Shown here one piece after another: positions 18,053 to 29,000 of a DNA stretch of 64,000 nt (the first letter of the stretch is position 1; every line of letters begins with the position of its first letter). The stretch covers positions 1 to 64,000 of the forward strand of contig NZ_JAMQBK010000029.1 in assembly GCF_023701485.1 (NCBI RefSeq). Reading direction: 5' to 3'. The position numbers and the translations under genes are program-made. The notes below the pieces were generated by a model. It was given only the letters and a program-made list of their open reading frames with translations. It did no database searches and was not told where the DNA came from. Source of the stretch: Aporhodopirellula aestuarii (lineage in GTDB: Bacteria > Planctomycetota > Planctomycetia > Pirellulales > Pirellulaceae).

Positions 18053-21000
18053 ATGGAAACACCTCGTTGGAACATCATTACACCCTCGCAATACGAGCAT
18101 GAACGGCGTGGCCTCGACTTCGTTCGTGCTGGCTTGCCGGATCATGATCCGTATCGTGCTTGGTCGAACTTTGAGTTCCAGACCCACGATGGGGCGATCT
18201 ACGAAGTGGACCTGCTGGTTCTGACCAAGCAGGGGTTCTTTCTGGTCGAAATCAAAAGCTGGCCGGGACGAGTTCGTGGCGATGCTGGAACTTGGACTCG
18301 CACCACGCCGGAAGGTCGAGTGATCTCCGACGACAACCCGGTACTGCTGGCCAATCGAAAAGCCAAGGCGCTATCGTCACTGCTGAAATCTCAGTCGGCC
18401 ACCAAGAAGATCCGAGTTCCGTGGCTGGATGCAATTGTCTTCCTCTCGGCGGACGATCTGCACTGTGATCTCACCGGCCCGGCAGCAAATCGTGTCTTTC
18501 TAAAAGATCGCAAAGCATCTGAATCCCAGAAAGAACGCAAAGGCATTCTGGCAGCTTTGATGCGTCGTGAAGGCCAAGGAATTGACCCAGAGCTTCGCAG
18601 CACCATCGACACCAAGGTCGCTCGTGCTTTGGCCAAAGCGATTGATGATTCGGGAATTCGGCCATCACAGAAGTCACGTCGGATCGGCGACTTTGTGCTG
18701 GGCGAACTAATTGCCGATGGACCGGGTTATCAGGATCGCATTGCCGAACATGTGTCGGTGAAGAACGATTTTCGGCGAGTCCGTCTCTATACCGTGGCGG
18801 CGGCTGATTCGGAAGAAGATCGTCAGCGCCGTAAACGAGCGGCAATTCGTGAATATGAAATCATCCGGACGCTGAATCATCCGTATGTGTTGCCGGTCAC
18901 GGACTACAAGGAACACGAACTCGGCCCGGCACTATTGTTCCGTTATGCCGATCCGCACTCGATACGCTTTGACCACTATCTGGCCACGCAGTGTCACAAC
19001 CTGACGACGGCCCAGCGGTTGAAATTCCTGCGTGATATCGCCGATGTCGTGCGGTATGCCCACCGCAAGCGAGTCATCCACCGCTCGTTGTCGCCCTACA
19101 GCATCTTGGTGATGAAAGATGATGGCGGACGCACGGAGGCTGAAAAGCAGCTTCCGCCCGGAACCATGACGGTTCGAGAATCGTCGGTCTTCGATGATCC
19201 CTCGCAACTTTACCTGCAAGTCTATAACTGGCAGGTTGGTGCGAGACTGCAAACCAGTGTCACGGCTCAAGTGACGGAAGTTGAAGATCTGGTTGAGTCG
19301 CAAGCACTGGTCTACATGTCGCCCGAAGCGGTTGCCGATCCACGGCGAGTCTCGGAAGCGTCCGACATCTTTTCGTTAGGAGCGATTGCATATCACCTGT
19401 TCACGTCTCGCCCACCAGCGGGAAGTTTGAGCGAATTGACGCAAATCCTGCGTGACCGCAAAGGATTGAGCGTGTCGTCGGTGATGGATGGTGCAGGGGC
19501 GAAGCTAGAGGAATTCATTCAGTGGAGCACGCATCCTGATGCACTGACTCGCATCGGTAACGTCGAAGACTTCCTGTTGATGCTCGACGAAGTGGAAGAC
19601 GAACTGACTGCGCCCGATCAGTCGGCCATCGTTGATCCGCTGCTGGCAAAACGTGGCGACCGGCTGGATCAGGACTTCATCGTTAAGAGTGTCTTGGGGC
19701 AAGGTGCCACGGCCCGAGCGTTGCTGGTCACGAAAGACGACGAAGAGTTCGTTCTGAAAGTGGCGTTGACCGAGGACGATAATCTGCGGCTAGTGGCCGA
19801 AGGTGAAGCTCTGAAGAAGATTCAGAGCGAGTTCGTCATTCAGATCTTCGACACCATCGAGATCGCAGGCAAAACGATCCTTGTGCTGCAAGTCGCAGGC
19901 GAGGAATCACTGGCAAAGCATCTACGGAAGTACGGTGTCCCAACACTCGACTTGCTCTCACGCTACGGCAGCAACCTGTTGTCTGCTGTCGAATCACTGG
20001 AACGTCACGGCGTGGTTCATCGAGACATCAAGCCAGACAACATTGGCATTCACTCGTTCAACAAACAGCAGAATCAACTGATCCTGTACGACTTCTCGTT
20101 GACCAGCGCACCGTTGGACAATGTGCGAATCGGGACAACGGGTTACACCGATCCGTTTCTGAAAACTCGCAAGTCGGGAAAATGGGACTTGGCGGCGGAA
20201 CGCTATTCGGCTGGTGTCACGTTGTACGAAATGACGTTGGGGCATGATCAACTGCCGAAGTGGGGCGAGGAAGATGTTGCCAATCCGGCTGACACCAAAG
20301 ACGAACTCATCTTGGACGTTGAGAAGTTCAAGCCGAGCGTTCGTGAAGGACTGACAAAGTTCTTCACCAAGGCTTTGGATCGTGATCCCGACAAGCGATT
20401 CGACAACGCCAAGGAGATGCGGTTTGCTTGGGAAAAGGTCTTCATGGAGGCCGATGACCAAACTGTCACCACTCCCAGTGGCGAGAAAGTCACGACCACG
20501 ATTCCGCTGGAGGAAGCGGAACTCGACACGCTGGTTGCCGCACTCGATCTGTCGGCTCGTGCTCGGGATGCGTTGGACAGTCTGGATATCACCACCGTCA
20601 AAGATCTTTTGCTCTGCTCCATCCATGACATTCGGTTGATGCGTGGTGTCGGTGATCAATACCGACGAGAGATCATGGGCTTCATTGCGGAACTGCGAGA
20701 AAAGTTCCCTGATGTCACAGCCAAGAAGACATCCACCACCGAAGACGATCAGAACCCCAGTCTTGAACGATTGCACAATCGAGTCGTGGGAACTCGCAAT
20801 GCCAAGAAGGAAACCGAGTGGCGAGTTCGTTCTGGCCTGTTGAACCTACTGGCCGAAGATGACACTCCGGTCGATGCTTGGCCCAGCCAGTCGGATGTGG
20901 CCGACGCCTTGAATGAGACTCGTGCCAAGGTCGGTCAGGCGTTGGCGGCGGATCAAAAGCGGTGGGGCAAAGATTCTTTCCTGACGGCGTTTCGTCACGA

Positions 21001-22366
21001 ATTGTTCGAGCAGATTCAACGATTGGGCGGCGTCGTCACCACGGGCGAACTTGTGGATCTGACGATCCTGCTACGGCCTGCTGCCGAAACTATCGACACA
21101 AACAAACAACAACGGCTGGCATCGGCGATTGCTCGTGCGGCGGTGGAGACGGAAGGCTCGTTGTCGGAACCTCGTTTTGAGATACGACGATTGGCTGGCA
21201 AAACAGTCGTGGCCTGCACGGATGACTTGGCGCTTTACGCTGAAAAGCTGGGCGAGGTTGCCGACCGGATTGCCAAGGCCGACCCGCTGTTGCCTCGGTT
21301 GCGAGTGTTTCAGGAGTTGTATGACGTAACGCAACCACCACCGGTTCCCGGTTGCCAGCCGTTTAGTAACGAACGGTTGATCAAGCTGGCGGCAGCGATG
21401 AGCAGCGAAGCGGCGGTGTCGTCACGTCAGGAACTTTATCCTCACAACATGGAAGCACTGCGAGCCCTCAAGTTGGGCATCGGGGCGCTCAGTGGCTTGG
21501 GACTAGGAGAGAAGAACGAAGGCTTCACGATCTGGCAGGTTCACAATCGAGTCAGCAGTCGTTACCCGGAAGCGATGGCATTGCCAAGCGATCCGAAACA
21601 ACTGGAATTGATGCTTCAGAAAGTCGGCATCGATGTGCGATGGGAATCAGACGCCGAAGTCTTTCGTCGTCGAGAAGCCAAAATTCTGGTCACGTCGGGT
21701 TCGTCAATTGGCAGCAGGCGAGACACCGCCACGTCCACTCGTCATGTCGATTCCACATCACCGGAAACGGCGGAAGCACGGCAGACCGAAGACCGATTGC
21801 AACATGCGTATCGAGATGGCGGCTTCTTGGTGCTGACGGTGAAGCCCAGTTACCTACGGCCCTGTGAACGCAATCTGCTGCATCGGTTCCCTGAACTGGA
21901 ACGAGTTTCGTTCGACGATCTGTTGTTTGAGCAATTACGAGCCAAGTCCGAGGAATACGAATTCCCATGGAGCGACTTGTACGAAGCCGATTCCGAAGGC
22001 ACCAACACCGATGATTGGGCGAATCTGCTGCATTTGATGAGCGAAGTTGGTCCGAACATTGAGACCGAGTTAATGAACAGCGAGCGGCCTCTGCTGTTGG
22101 TTCATCCCGGCCTGATCGCTCGTTACCAGATGATGTCGGTGTTGCAAACGCTGCGAGATCGAGTGGGTCACGATGCCAAATGCCCCACGGTTTGGGTGTT
22201 GATCGCCACGGACAGCCAGAACGAGATGCCGTACTTGGATGGCGTTCAGATTCCCTTGATCAGCAAAGGTCAGCGAGCCGCCGTTTCGGAATACTGGATC
22301 GACAATCTGCATCGAGGCCGCACCAAAGAAATAACTGCCGAGAAGACAACAGGAAGTGGTTCGTAA
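18053..22366 (+). CDS. pglW: PglW-type NERD/tandem kinase protein of type 2 BREX
   Basis: A 1437-residue protein. Residues ~15-130 form a NERD nuclease-like domain with the PD-(D/E)xK pattern (IYEVDLLVL, then FFLVEIKSW). Residues ~220-500 are a kinase-like domain whose catalytic loop reads HRSLSPYSIL instead of HRDLKPxN, so it is probably a pseudokinase. Residues ~540-795 are a second kinase with VLKVA, HRDIKPDNIG and DFS in place of DFG, and this one looks active. Near residue 850 is a helix-hairpin-helix-like segment (LMRGVGDQYRREIMGF), then a long helical region. PglW is the Ser/Thr kinase of the Pgl/BREX-2 phage-resistance system. pglX begins two bases after its stop. Confidence 0.92.
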   Translation: METPRWNIITPSQYEHERRGLDFVRAGLPDHDPYRAWSNFEFQTHDGAIYEVDLLVLTKQGFFLVEIKSWPGRVRGDAGTWTRTTPEGRVISDDNPVLLANRKAKALSSLLKSQSATKKIRVPWLDAIVFLSADDLHCDLTGPAANRVFLKDRKASESQKERKGILAALMRREGQGIDPELRSTIDTKVARALAKAIDDSGIRPSQKSRRIGDFVLGELIADGPGYQDRIAEHVSVKNDFRRVRLYTVAAADSEEDRQRRKRAAIREYEIIRTLNHPYVLPVTDYKEHELGPALLFRYADPHSIRFDHYLATQCHNLTTAQRLKFLRDIADVVRYAHRKRVIHRSLSPYSILVMKDDGGRTEAEKQLPPGTMTVRESSVFDDPSQLYLQVYNWQVGARLQTSVTAQVTEVEDLVESQALVYMSPEAVADPRRVSEASDIFSLGAIAYHLFTSRPPAGSLSELTQILRDRKGLSVSSVMDGAGAKLEEFIQWSTHPDALTRIGNVEDFLLMLDEVEDELTAPDQSAIVDPLLAKRGDRLDQDFIVKSVLGQGATARALLVTKDDEEFVLKVALTEDDNLRLVAEGEALKKIQSEFVIQIFDTIEIAGKTILVLQVAGEESLAKHLRKYGVPTLDLLSRYGSNLLSAVESLERHGVVHRDIKPDNIGIHSFNKQQNQLILYDFSLTSAPLDNVRIGTTGYTDPFLKTRKSGKWDLAAERYSAGVTLYEMTLGHDQLPKWGEEDVANPADTKDELILDVEKFKPSVREGLTKFFTKALDRDPDKRFDNAKEMRFAWEKVFMEADDQTVTTPSGEKVTTTIPLEEAELDTLVAALDLSARARDALDSLDITTVKDLLLCSIHDIRLMRGVGDQYRREIMGFIAELREKFPDVTAKKTSTTEDDQNPSLERLHNRVVGTRNAKKETEWRVRSGLLNLLAEDDTPVDAWPSQSDVADALNETRAKVGQALAADQKRWGKDSFLTAFRHELFEQIQRLGGVVTTGELVDLTILLRPAAETIDTNKQQRLASAIARAAVETEGSLSEPRFEIRRLAGKTVVACTDDLALYAEKLGEVADRIAKADPLLPRLRVFQELYDVTQPPPVPGCQPFSNERLIKLAAAMSSEAAVSSRQELYPHNMEALRALKLGIGALSGLGLGEKNEGFTIWQVHNRVSSRYPEAMALPSDPKQLELMLQKVGIDVRWESDAEVFRRREAKILVTSGSSIGSRRDTATSTRHVDSTSPETAEARQTEDRLQHAYRDGGFLVLTVKPSYLRPCERNLLHRFPELERVSFDDLLFEQLRAKSEEYEFPWSDLYEADSEGTNTDDWANLLHLMSEVGPNIETELMNSERPLLLVHPGLIARYQMMSVLQTLRDRVGHDAKCPTVWVLIATDSQNEMPYLDGVQIPLISKGQRAAVSEYWIDNLHRGRTKEITAEKTTGSGS

Positions 22367-22368
22367 AC

Positions 22369-25300
22369 ATGGTTGATATCAAGACATTACTTCCCGAGTT
22401 GAAAAAGCTGGTCACGGAACTGTCCGAAGACCTGTTGGCTCGCAGTACCGCCAGTGGGGAGATCGATGCAGGATTGCGGGAAGCGTACACGCAGATTGAA
22501 AAAGGTGGACGCACGGCGGATGCGTTTGAAGTCTGGCGGGAGGACTATCTCGATCAGGTGGCTGTGGCATGGGTGCTGGGCTGCGTGTTTGTGCGGTTCA
22601 TGGAAGACAATCATCTGATTGACGAGTGCTGGTTGGCAGGTGAAGGCGACCGACGAAAGCAAGCCGAAGATTCGCACGAGCTTTACTTCCGTGAGCATCC
22701 TCGTGAGTCAGATCGTGAATACTTTGAGCATGTCTTCCACGAAGTCGGCAAGATCCCGGCGTGTCAGGATTTATTCGCTGAAGGGAAGACGCCGTTGTGG
22801 GCAGTTGGCCCCAGTGGTGATGCGGCGATGAAGCTGCTTGCCTTCTGGCGAGAGATCGACACCGATAGCGGCCATCTTAAACGGACGTTCGACGTTGAAG
22901 AAGGCGACACACGATTCTTGGGCGACTTGTACCAAGACCTTTCTGAGCGAGCCCGAAAGAAATATGCGCTTCTGCAAACGCCGGTGTTTGTCGAAGAGTT
23001 CATTCTGGATCGCACGCTCGATCCGGCCATCGACGAGTTTGGTCTCGACGAAGTGCGAATGATCGATCCAACCTGTGGTTCCGGTCACTTTTTACTGGGT
23101 GGTTTTGCCCGCTTGTTCCACCTGTGGGTCAAGCGGGAAGACAACGACATTGTGGCTGCACAGAAAGCCCTCGATGGCGTTTGGGGCGTGGACATCAATC
23201 CGTTTGCCGTGGCGATTGCCCGGTTTCGATTGATCGTGGCGGCACTCAAGGCGTGCAACATTAAGACCTTGAGAAGTGCCCCTGCTTGGAAAGTTCATTT
23301 GGCTACTGGCGACAGCTTGCTTTTTGGCACTCGTTGGGATCGAGACGGCAAAAAGAAGGGAGAACAGCAGTTCTTCTCTACTGATGAAGAGAGTTGGGCA
23401 CCAGAAATTTATGCCTGCGAGGATAAAGAGGCGATTTCGGAGGTTCTCGGACAACAATACCACGTTGTTGTCGGCAATCCGCCGTACATCATTGTGCGGG
23501 ATCGGAGTCTAAACCAAGCATATAGAGACCGCTATTCAACATGTCATCGCAAATTCTCATTAGCCGCTCCCTTCGCTGAGCGCTTCTTTGAAGTGGCATG
23601 TTCTGGTGCCACCGGGATGGCTGGCTATGTAGGTACGATTACATCTAACGCTTTCATGAAGCGTGAGTTTGGAACGAAACTGATCGTAAACTTTTTTCCC
23701 ACCATTGACCTTACCCACGTCATTGACACCTCGGGTGCTTATATTCCGGGACATGGCACCCCAACCGTGATTCTCTTTGGCCGAAATCGACAATCCATGG
23801 GCGAGACGATTCGTGGTGTCCTTGGCATACAAGGAGAACCAACGACCCCTGACGATCCAGCGCACGGTCAAGTATGGCAATCAATTATTTCTCAGATAGA
23901 CACAGTGGGCTCCGGCGATCAATTTTCGACCGTTGCGGACCTGTCCCGATCCGTGCTTGCTCGCCACCCGTGGAGTTTAGAGGGTGGTGGCGCTGCTGAG
24001 TTAAAGATGCTGATTGACAATGCGCCTTGCGATAGTCTCGCCCATTATTGCGCCAGCATCGGGTTCGGATCAATCTTGGGCGAAGATGAAGCCTACAGCT
24101 TTCCGGTCGAATGCGCACTTCCGTACTGTGTGCCTGATACGCATATCCGGCCCTTTGTTGAGGGCGAGAACCTGAGAGATTGGACCTACTCTTGGGAAAC
24201 CAGAGTTCTGTTCCCTTACGACAGTTCAATTTCGCTCCTGCCAGTCGAAGAGTTTCTTCAGCATTTTTGGCCGCTGCGAACATTGCTCTGGAATCGAAAT
24301 GACTTTAGTAAACAGACCTATAAAGAAGTTGGTCGAACATTTTGGGAGTACCACCAAATTCCGAAGGAGAAGTACGCAACACCACTATCAATCTCGTTTC
24401 CATTCGTCGCCTCTCACAATCACTTTGTTCTTGATCGGGGAGGTAGCGTGTTCAATCGGTCTGCCCCACTTGTGAAGCTGCAAAAGGATGCCACAGAAGA
24501 CGACCATCTAGCCTTATTGGGCCTGCTCAATAGCTCTGTGTTTTGCTTTCTTATGAAGCAGGTGTCGCATCAAAAACAATTGACAGGTGGTGATGGTGTT
24601 AGAGTCCAATCTCGGGCGAAGGTCCCTTACGAGTTTGCTGGCACGCAATTACTTCGAATCAGTATCCCGAAGGGTTTTCGAGAAGGCCGCCTGCGTGACC
24701 GTATTCTTGAGATAGCGAGGCTACTTGAGTCGAAAGGCAAGCAGATTTCTGACCTTTCGGCATATCAAGTTATCGGGAGGAGCCTAGCGGCGAACATAGA
24801 TATTGATAAAGCCTTTGCCGAAAGTGAGACGGAAAAGGAACTGCTTCGCTCACAAATGATCCTCTTACAGGAAGAATTGGATTTTACAGCCTATGCCCTT
24901 TACGGACTCGTCGACGATTCTCTCTTGAGTTCTGAATCAGAGTGGAAAGGTGTCTCAGTCGATGCAGGAATGAGACCGTTTGAAATTCGTCATGGTAAAA
25001 ATGTTGACGGGTTTGATACGCCAACAGAGATTCCTGTCGAGTGGCCAGACAAACTTCGTGAGATGTGGCAAAAGCGGTTGTCGGCAATTAAGACCAATGC
25101 GCATTTGCGTCTATTAGAAGATGATCATTACAAACGAAGGTGGATCGGGCGTCAGGGGCTTTTTAATCTCACTGCTCAGCAAAACGAACTCGGAACCGAA
25201 TGCAAGCGGTGGCTCCTTGAGCGGTTGGCAAGTGAACCCTATTGGCAGGGCGAGCCTCAACTTAAGTCCACTTCAAGGATTGCAGACATTGCGGGGGCCG

Positions 25301-25995
25301 ACAAAGCGTTTCGAGCAGTTGCGTCGGTTTATCGCCAGCGTGAGGATTTCGATCTTAAGAAACTGGTTGATGACCTCGTTGGAGCAGAGTCCGTTCCGTT
25401 GCTCCCAGCTTTGACCTACAAACCTTCTGGACTGCGGAAGCGACTGGTTTGGGAACAAGTGTGGGAGCAGCAGCGAAAAGAAGACCGGGGTGAAGGTATC
25501 GGCGAGATTAAGTCGCCGCCTAAATATTCGAACACCGACTTTATGAAGCCAGATTACAGCCGATTGCGAGGACGTTTAGGCGTTCCAAAAGAGAGATTTG
25601 TTAGCTTTCCAAACTGCCACACTGAAGGCGATCCATCGTTGGTTGTCGGCTGGGCAGGCTGGACCCATCTTCAGCAGGGAACAGCCATCGCAAGTTATTA
25701 CGATGCTCGAAAACGAGAAGGTTGGTCAGCAGAACGACTGACGCCGCTGCTCGCTGCACTCGATCAATTGCTGCCATGGATTCACCAATGGCATCCTGAG
25801 ATTGACCCCGAATACAACGAGACAGCAGGCACCTCGTTCCAAACCTTGCTTGAATCCGAAGCACAAGAACTTGGGCTCACGCTGGAGCAGATCCGCAACT
25901 GGACGCCTCCAGCCAAGAAGCGAGCCAAAAAGAAGAAGGCAGTGAGCAAGCCTCGCAAGAAATCTAAAAGCGCTGAAGCAACGGAAGGCGAATGA
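22369..25995 (+). CDS. pglX: PglX adenine-specific DNA methyltransferase (BREX)
   Basis: A 1208-residue N6-adenine methyltransferase that marks host DNA in BREX and is needed to tell self from phage. The SAM-binding motif is MIDPTCGSGHFLLGG near residue 232 and the catalytic motif is NPPY in VVGNPPYIIV near residue 370. The N-terminal helical part (MVDIKTLLPELKKLVTELSE) and the length match PglX. The C-terminus is a basic Lys/Arg tail. The target-recognition half (about 23400-25650) looks more AT-rich with different codon choice from the flanking genes, suggesting exchange of the specificity region. The start is the ATG two bases after the pglW stop; earlier in-frame codons lie inside pglW. 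Confidence 0.93.
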   Translation: MVDIKTLLPELKKLVTELSEDLLARSTASGEIDAGLREAYTQIEKGGRTADAFEVWREDYLDQVAVAWVLGCVFVRFMEDNHLIDECWLAGEGDRRKQAEDSHELYFREHPRESDREYFEHVFHEVGKIPACQDLFAEGKTPLWAVGPSGDAAMKLLAFWREIDTDSGHLKRTFDVEEGDTRFLGDLYQDLSERARKKYALLQTPVFVEEFILDRTLDPAIDEFGLDEVRMIDPTCGSGHFLLGGFARLFHLWVKREDNDIVAAQKALDGVWGVDINPFAVAIARFRLIVAALKACNIKTLRSAPAWKVHLATGDSLLFGTRWDRDGKKKGEQQFFSTDEESWAPEIYACEDKEAISEVLGQQYHVVVGNPPYIIVRDRSLNQAYRDRYSTCHRKFSLAAPFAERFFEVACSGATGMAGYVGTITSNAFMKREFGTKLIVNFFPTIDLTHVIDTSGAYIPGHGTPTVILFGRNRQSMGETIRGVLGIQGEPTTPDDPAHGQVWQSIISQIDTVGSGDQFSTVADLSRSVLARHPWSLEGGGAAELKMLIDNAPCDSLAHYCASIGFGSILGEDEAYSFPVECALPYCVPDTHIRPFVEGENLRDWTYSWETRVLFPYDSSISLLPVEEFLQHFWPLRTLLWNRNDFSKQTYKEVGRTFWEYHQIPKEKYATPLSISFPFVASHNHFVLDRGGSVFNRSAPLVKLQKDATEDDHLALLGLLNSSVFCFLMKQVSHQKQLTGGDGVRVQSRAKVPYEFAGTQLLRISIPKGFREGRLRDRILEIARLLESKGKQISDLSAYQVIGRSLAANIDIDKAFAESETEKELLRSQMILLQEELDFTAYALYGLVDDSLLSSESEWKGVSVDAGMRPFEIRHGKNVDGFDTPTEIPVEWPDKLREMWQKRLSAIKTNAHLRLLEDDHYKRRWIGRQGLFNLTAQQNELGTECKRWLLERLASEPYWQGEPQLKSTSRIADIAGADKAFRAVASVYRQREDFDLKKLVDDLVGAESVPLLPALTYKPSGLRKRLVWEQVWEQQRKEDRGEGIGEIKSPPKYSNTDFMKPDYSRLRGRLGVPKERFVSFPNCHTEGDPSLVVGWAGWTHLQQGTAIASYYDARKREGWSAERLTPLLAALDQLLPWIHQWHPEIDPEYNETAGTSFQTLLESEAQELGLTLEQIRNWTPPAKKRAKKKKAVSKPRKKSKSAEATEGE

Positions 25996-26061
25996 GCCGC
26001 CGCTGAATTTGCCAAAGCCGAAAGCGAACACTGACAACCGAAAACTGAAGACTTACTAACT

Positions 26062-29000
26062 ATGTCCAAACTCATCAGTGAACTACTCGATCTCCCGGAA
26101 CGGGTTCGCAAGGGCGATTTCGTCCTGAATCTGTCCAAAGGAGTCAACGAGCCACAAAAGACGCTCGACCGGTATGTCGTCACTCCGCAGCTTGTGGAAT
26201 GCTTCAACGACAGCCTGAACCTGATCAAGACCGCTGTGGAGGCTGACAACAGCAAAGCCGCTTATCTGCACGGTAGTTTCGGTTCCGGTAAGTCGCACTT
26301 CATGGCCGTGCTGCACCTGATCCTGCAAAACAATTCCGATGTGCGCAATGTCAAGGAATTGCAGTCGGTCTGTGACACGCACAAGTGGGTCGAGGACAAG
26401 AAGTTCCTGCTGGTGCCGTATCACATGATCAACGCCAAAGACATGGAGACCGCCATCTTTGGTGGCTACGTCGATCATGTGGCGGAACTGCACCCCGATG
26501 CACCGCTACCCGGAGTGTTCTTGGCCGATGAAATCTTTGACAACGCAAGGTCACACCGCAGCAGCCTCGGCGACGAAAAGTTTTTTGCCGAACTGAACAA
26601 GGGTAAGTCGGGCGGTGATCCAAGCGGTGGTGGCGGAAAGCCTCGTTTTGGCAAAATGAAACACGCCAAGCTGTCGTCAGACGGTTGGGATGCCACCAGC
26701 TTTGAAGAGGCACTGGAAGCCGAGCCGGGTAGCAAAGAGCGATCTCTGCTGGTCGGTGACTTGGTGAAGAACATCTTCCCGGCCTTCCGTGGTATCGCCC
26801 ACGCCAAAGACGAAGCCTACGTCGAACTGGATGAAGGCTTGGGCATCCTGAGCGCCCACGCTCAATCGCTTGGCTATGACGGTTTGATTCTGTTTCTGGA
26901 CGAGTTGATCCTGTGGCTGGCCACCAACAGCGGCAACCTCGACTTCGTTCAGCGTGAAGCCAACAAACTGGTCAAACTGGTCGAATCCAAGAAGTCTGAG
27001 CGGCCCATCCCGATCATCAGCTACGTCGCTCGTCAGCGTGACTTGCGTGATCTGATCGGCGATACCGTCAGTGGTATCGAGCAAGTGAACCTGTCCGACA
27101 TTCTGTCGCACATGGAAGAACGCTTCGACATGATCACGCTGGAGGATCGCAACCTGCCGTTGATCGCTCAAAAGCGTGTTTTGAAAACCAAGAACGATGC
27201 CTGCAAGGCAGAACTATCCGATGGTTACGAACAGGCGATCAAACTCCAGCCAGAAGTGATGGAAATTCTGCTGGCTCGTGACGGCAACAAGGAACTGTTC
27301 AAGCAGGTCTATCCGTTCAGCCCGGCACTGATCAAATCTCTGATCGCCATCTCCAGTGCCCTGCAACGTGAACGTACCGCCCTGAAGATCATGCTGGAGA
27401 TGCTGGTCAAACGGCGAGAATCGCTCTACGTCGGTGACATCGTTCCGCTGGGCGACCTGTGGGATGTGGTGGCCGATGGCGACGACACGTTCTCCGATGT
27501 GCTGCGTGTCCGTTTTGCCCATGCCAAGAAACTCTACACCAACAAACTGTTGCCGATGCTGGAAGAACAGCACTCGGTGGACTTGGAAGTCGATCAGGAG
27601 AAGGCGAAGACCGATCCCGAAGTGGCTCGCAAGTTCCAAGCCTTCGAGAACGACAATCGACTAATCAAAAGCCTGTTGCTGGCTGCGTTGGTCGAGGGCG
27701 AAGAAACACTCAAGGACATGACCTGTGCCAAGCTGGCGGCACTGAATCATGGCAATGTGAAATCACGCTTCTCCGGGCGTGAATACCAGACGGTCAAGAA
27801 CAAGTTTCAGGACTGGTCGGGACTGCACGGCGAAATCCGATTGTCGGGTGATGCCACCAACCCCACGGTCTCGTTGCAATTGGTGGGCGTCGATACCGAC
27901 CAGATCATCAAAGCGGCTCGTGCTTACGACCGACCGGGCGAACGACAACTCAAAGTCAAACGCATGTTGCTGAAGTCGTTCGGGATGCCCGAACAGGACA
28001 ACATGTTCTTTGCCCATAAGTTCAATTGGCGAGGCACACACCGTATTTGTGACGTGCTGTTCGAGAACGTCCGACGAACCACCGACGAGGCGCTGCGATC
28101 CAGCGGCGACGATTGGAAACTGGTCATCGACTTCCCTTTTGATAACGAAGGGATGACTCCGCAGGAAGACATCGACCGGATCGAGAAGTTTAAGGAGAAG
28201 GGGGAGTCGCACAAGACGATGATCTGGCTTCCCGAGTTCTTCTCAACGAAGACGCAAACGGAACTTGGCCAGTTGGTGATCATTGATCACTTGCTTAGAG
28301 GAAACAACCTCGATCAGCACGCCTCGGATTTGTCATCACAGGACCGAGAGACTGCTCGGACGATCCTCGAAAGCCGCCAAAGTGCTTTGGCCTCGAAGCT
28401 ACAATCCATAGTCGAAGCCGCCTACGGCATTCGCAGCGTGCCACACCCCGGCTCGTTGGATGATTCTTACAACATTACGGACTCGCAGTTCACCTCGCTG
28501 TTTCCCTCGTTGTCTTTGCAACGACCGGTCGGTTCGACGCTGGGCGAGGCGATGGAGCACTTGCTCGATCAGGCTCTCAAGCACCAGTACCCCAAACATC
28601 CGAAGTTTGGCCAAGAGATCAAAGTCAACAAAGACCTGAAGGATGTGCTGCAAGTCTGTCAGGAAGCGGCCCACACGCAGGACGGACGGATCTTTGTCGA
28701 AGACAGCCGCATCCGCAAAGCCTTGAGAAATATCTGCGATCCACTGGAACTGGGTTCGATGGGGGAAACGCACTTTGTCCTGGAAGGTTTTTGGAAGACG
28801 CTATTCAATAAATCGCTGGCGGCATCGGAGAAGGACAATCCCGATGTTGCCGACATGAAGGCATGGATGGGTGACGACCGTGGTTTGCCACGAGAAATCG
28901 AAAACCTGCTGATCATGGTCTACGCCGAGCAGACCAATCGGGCCTTCGTGCGTTTTGGCGGCAACTTTGTCCCGAAGCTGGACGACTTGCCCGGTGAGTT

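Noticed and set aside
19994-20776. A 260-codon minus-strand frame
   Set aside because: It is antisense to pglW, which has clear NERD and kinase domains.
22180-22368. A longer N-terminus for pglX
   Set aside because: The extra codons overlap the 3' end of pglW in another frame; the ATG two bases after the pglW stop matches the family start.
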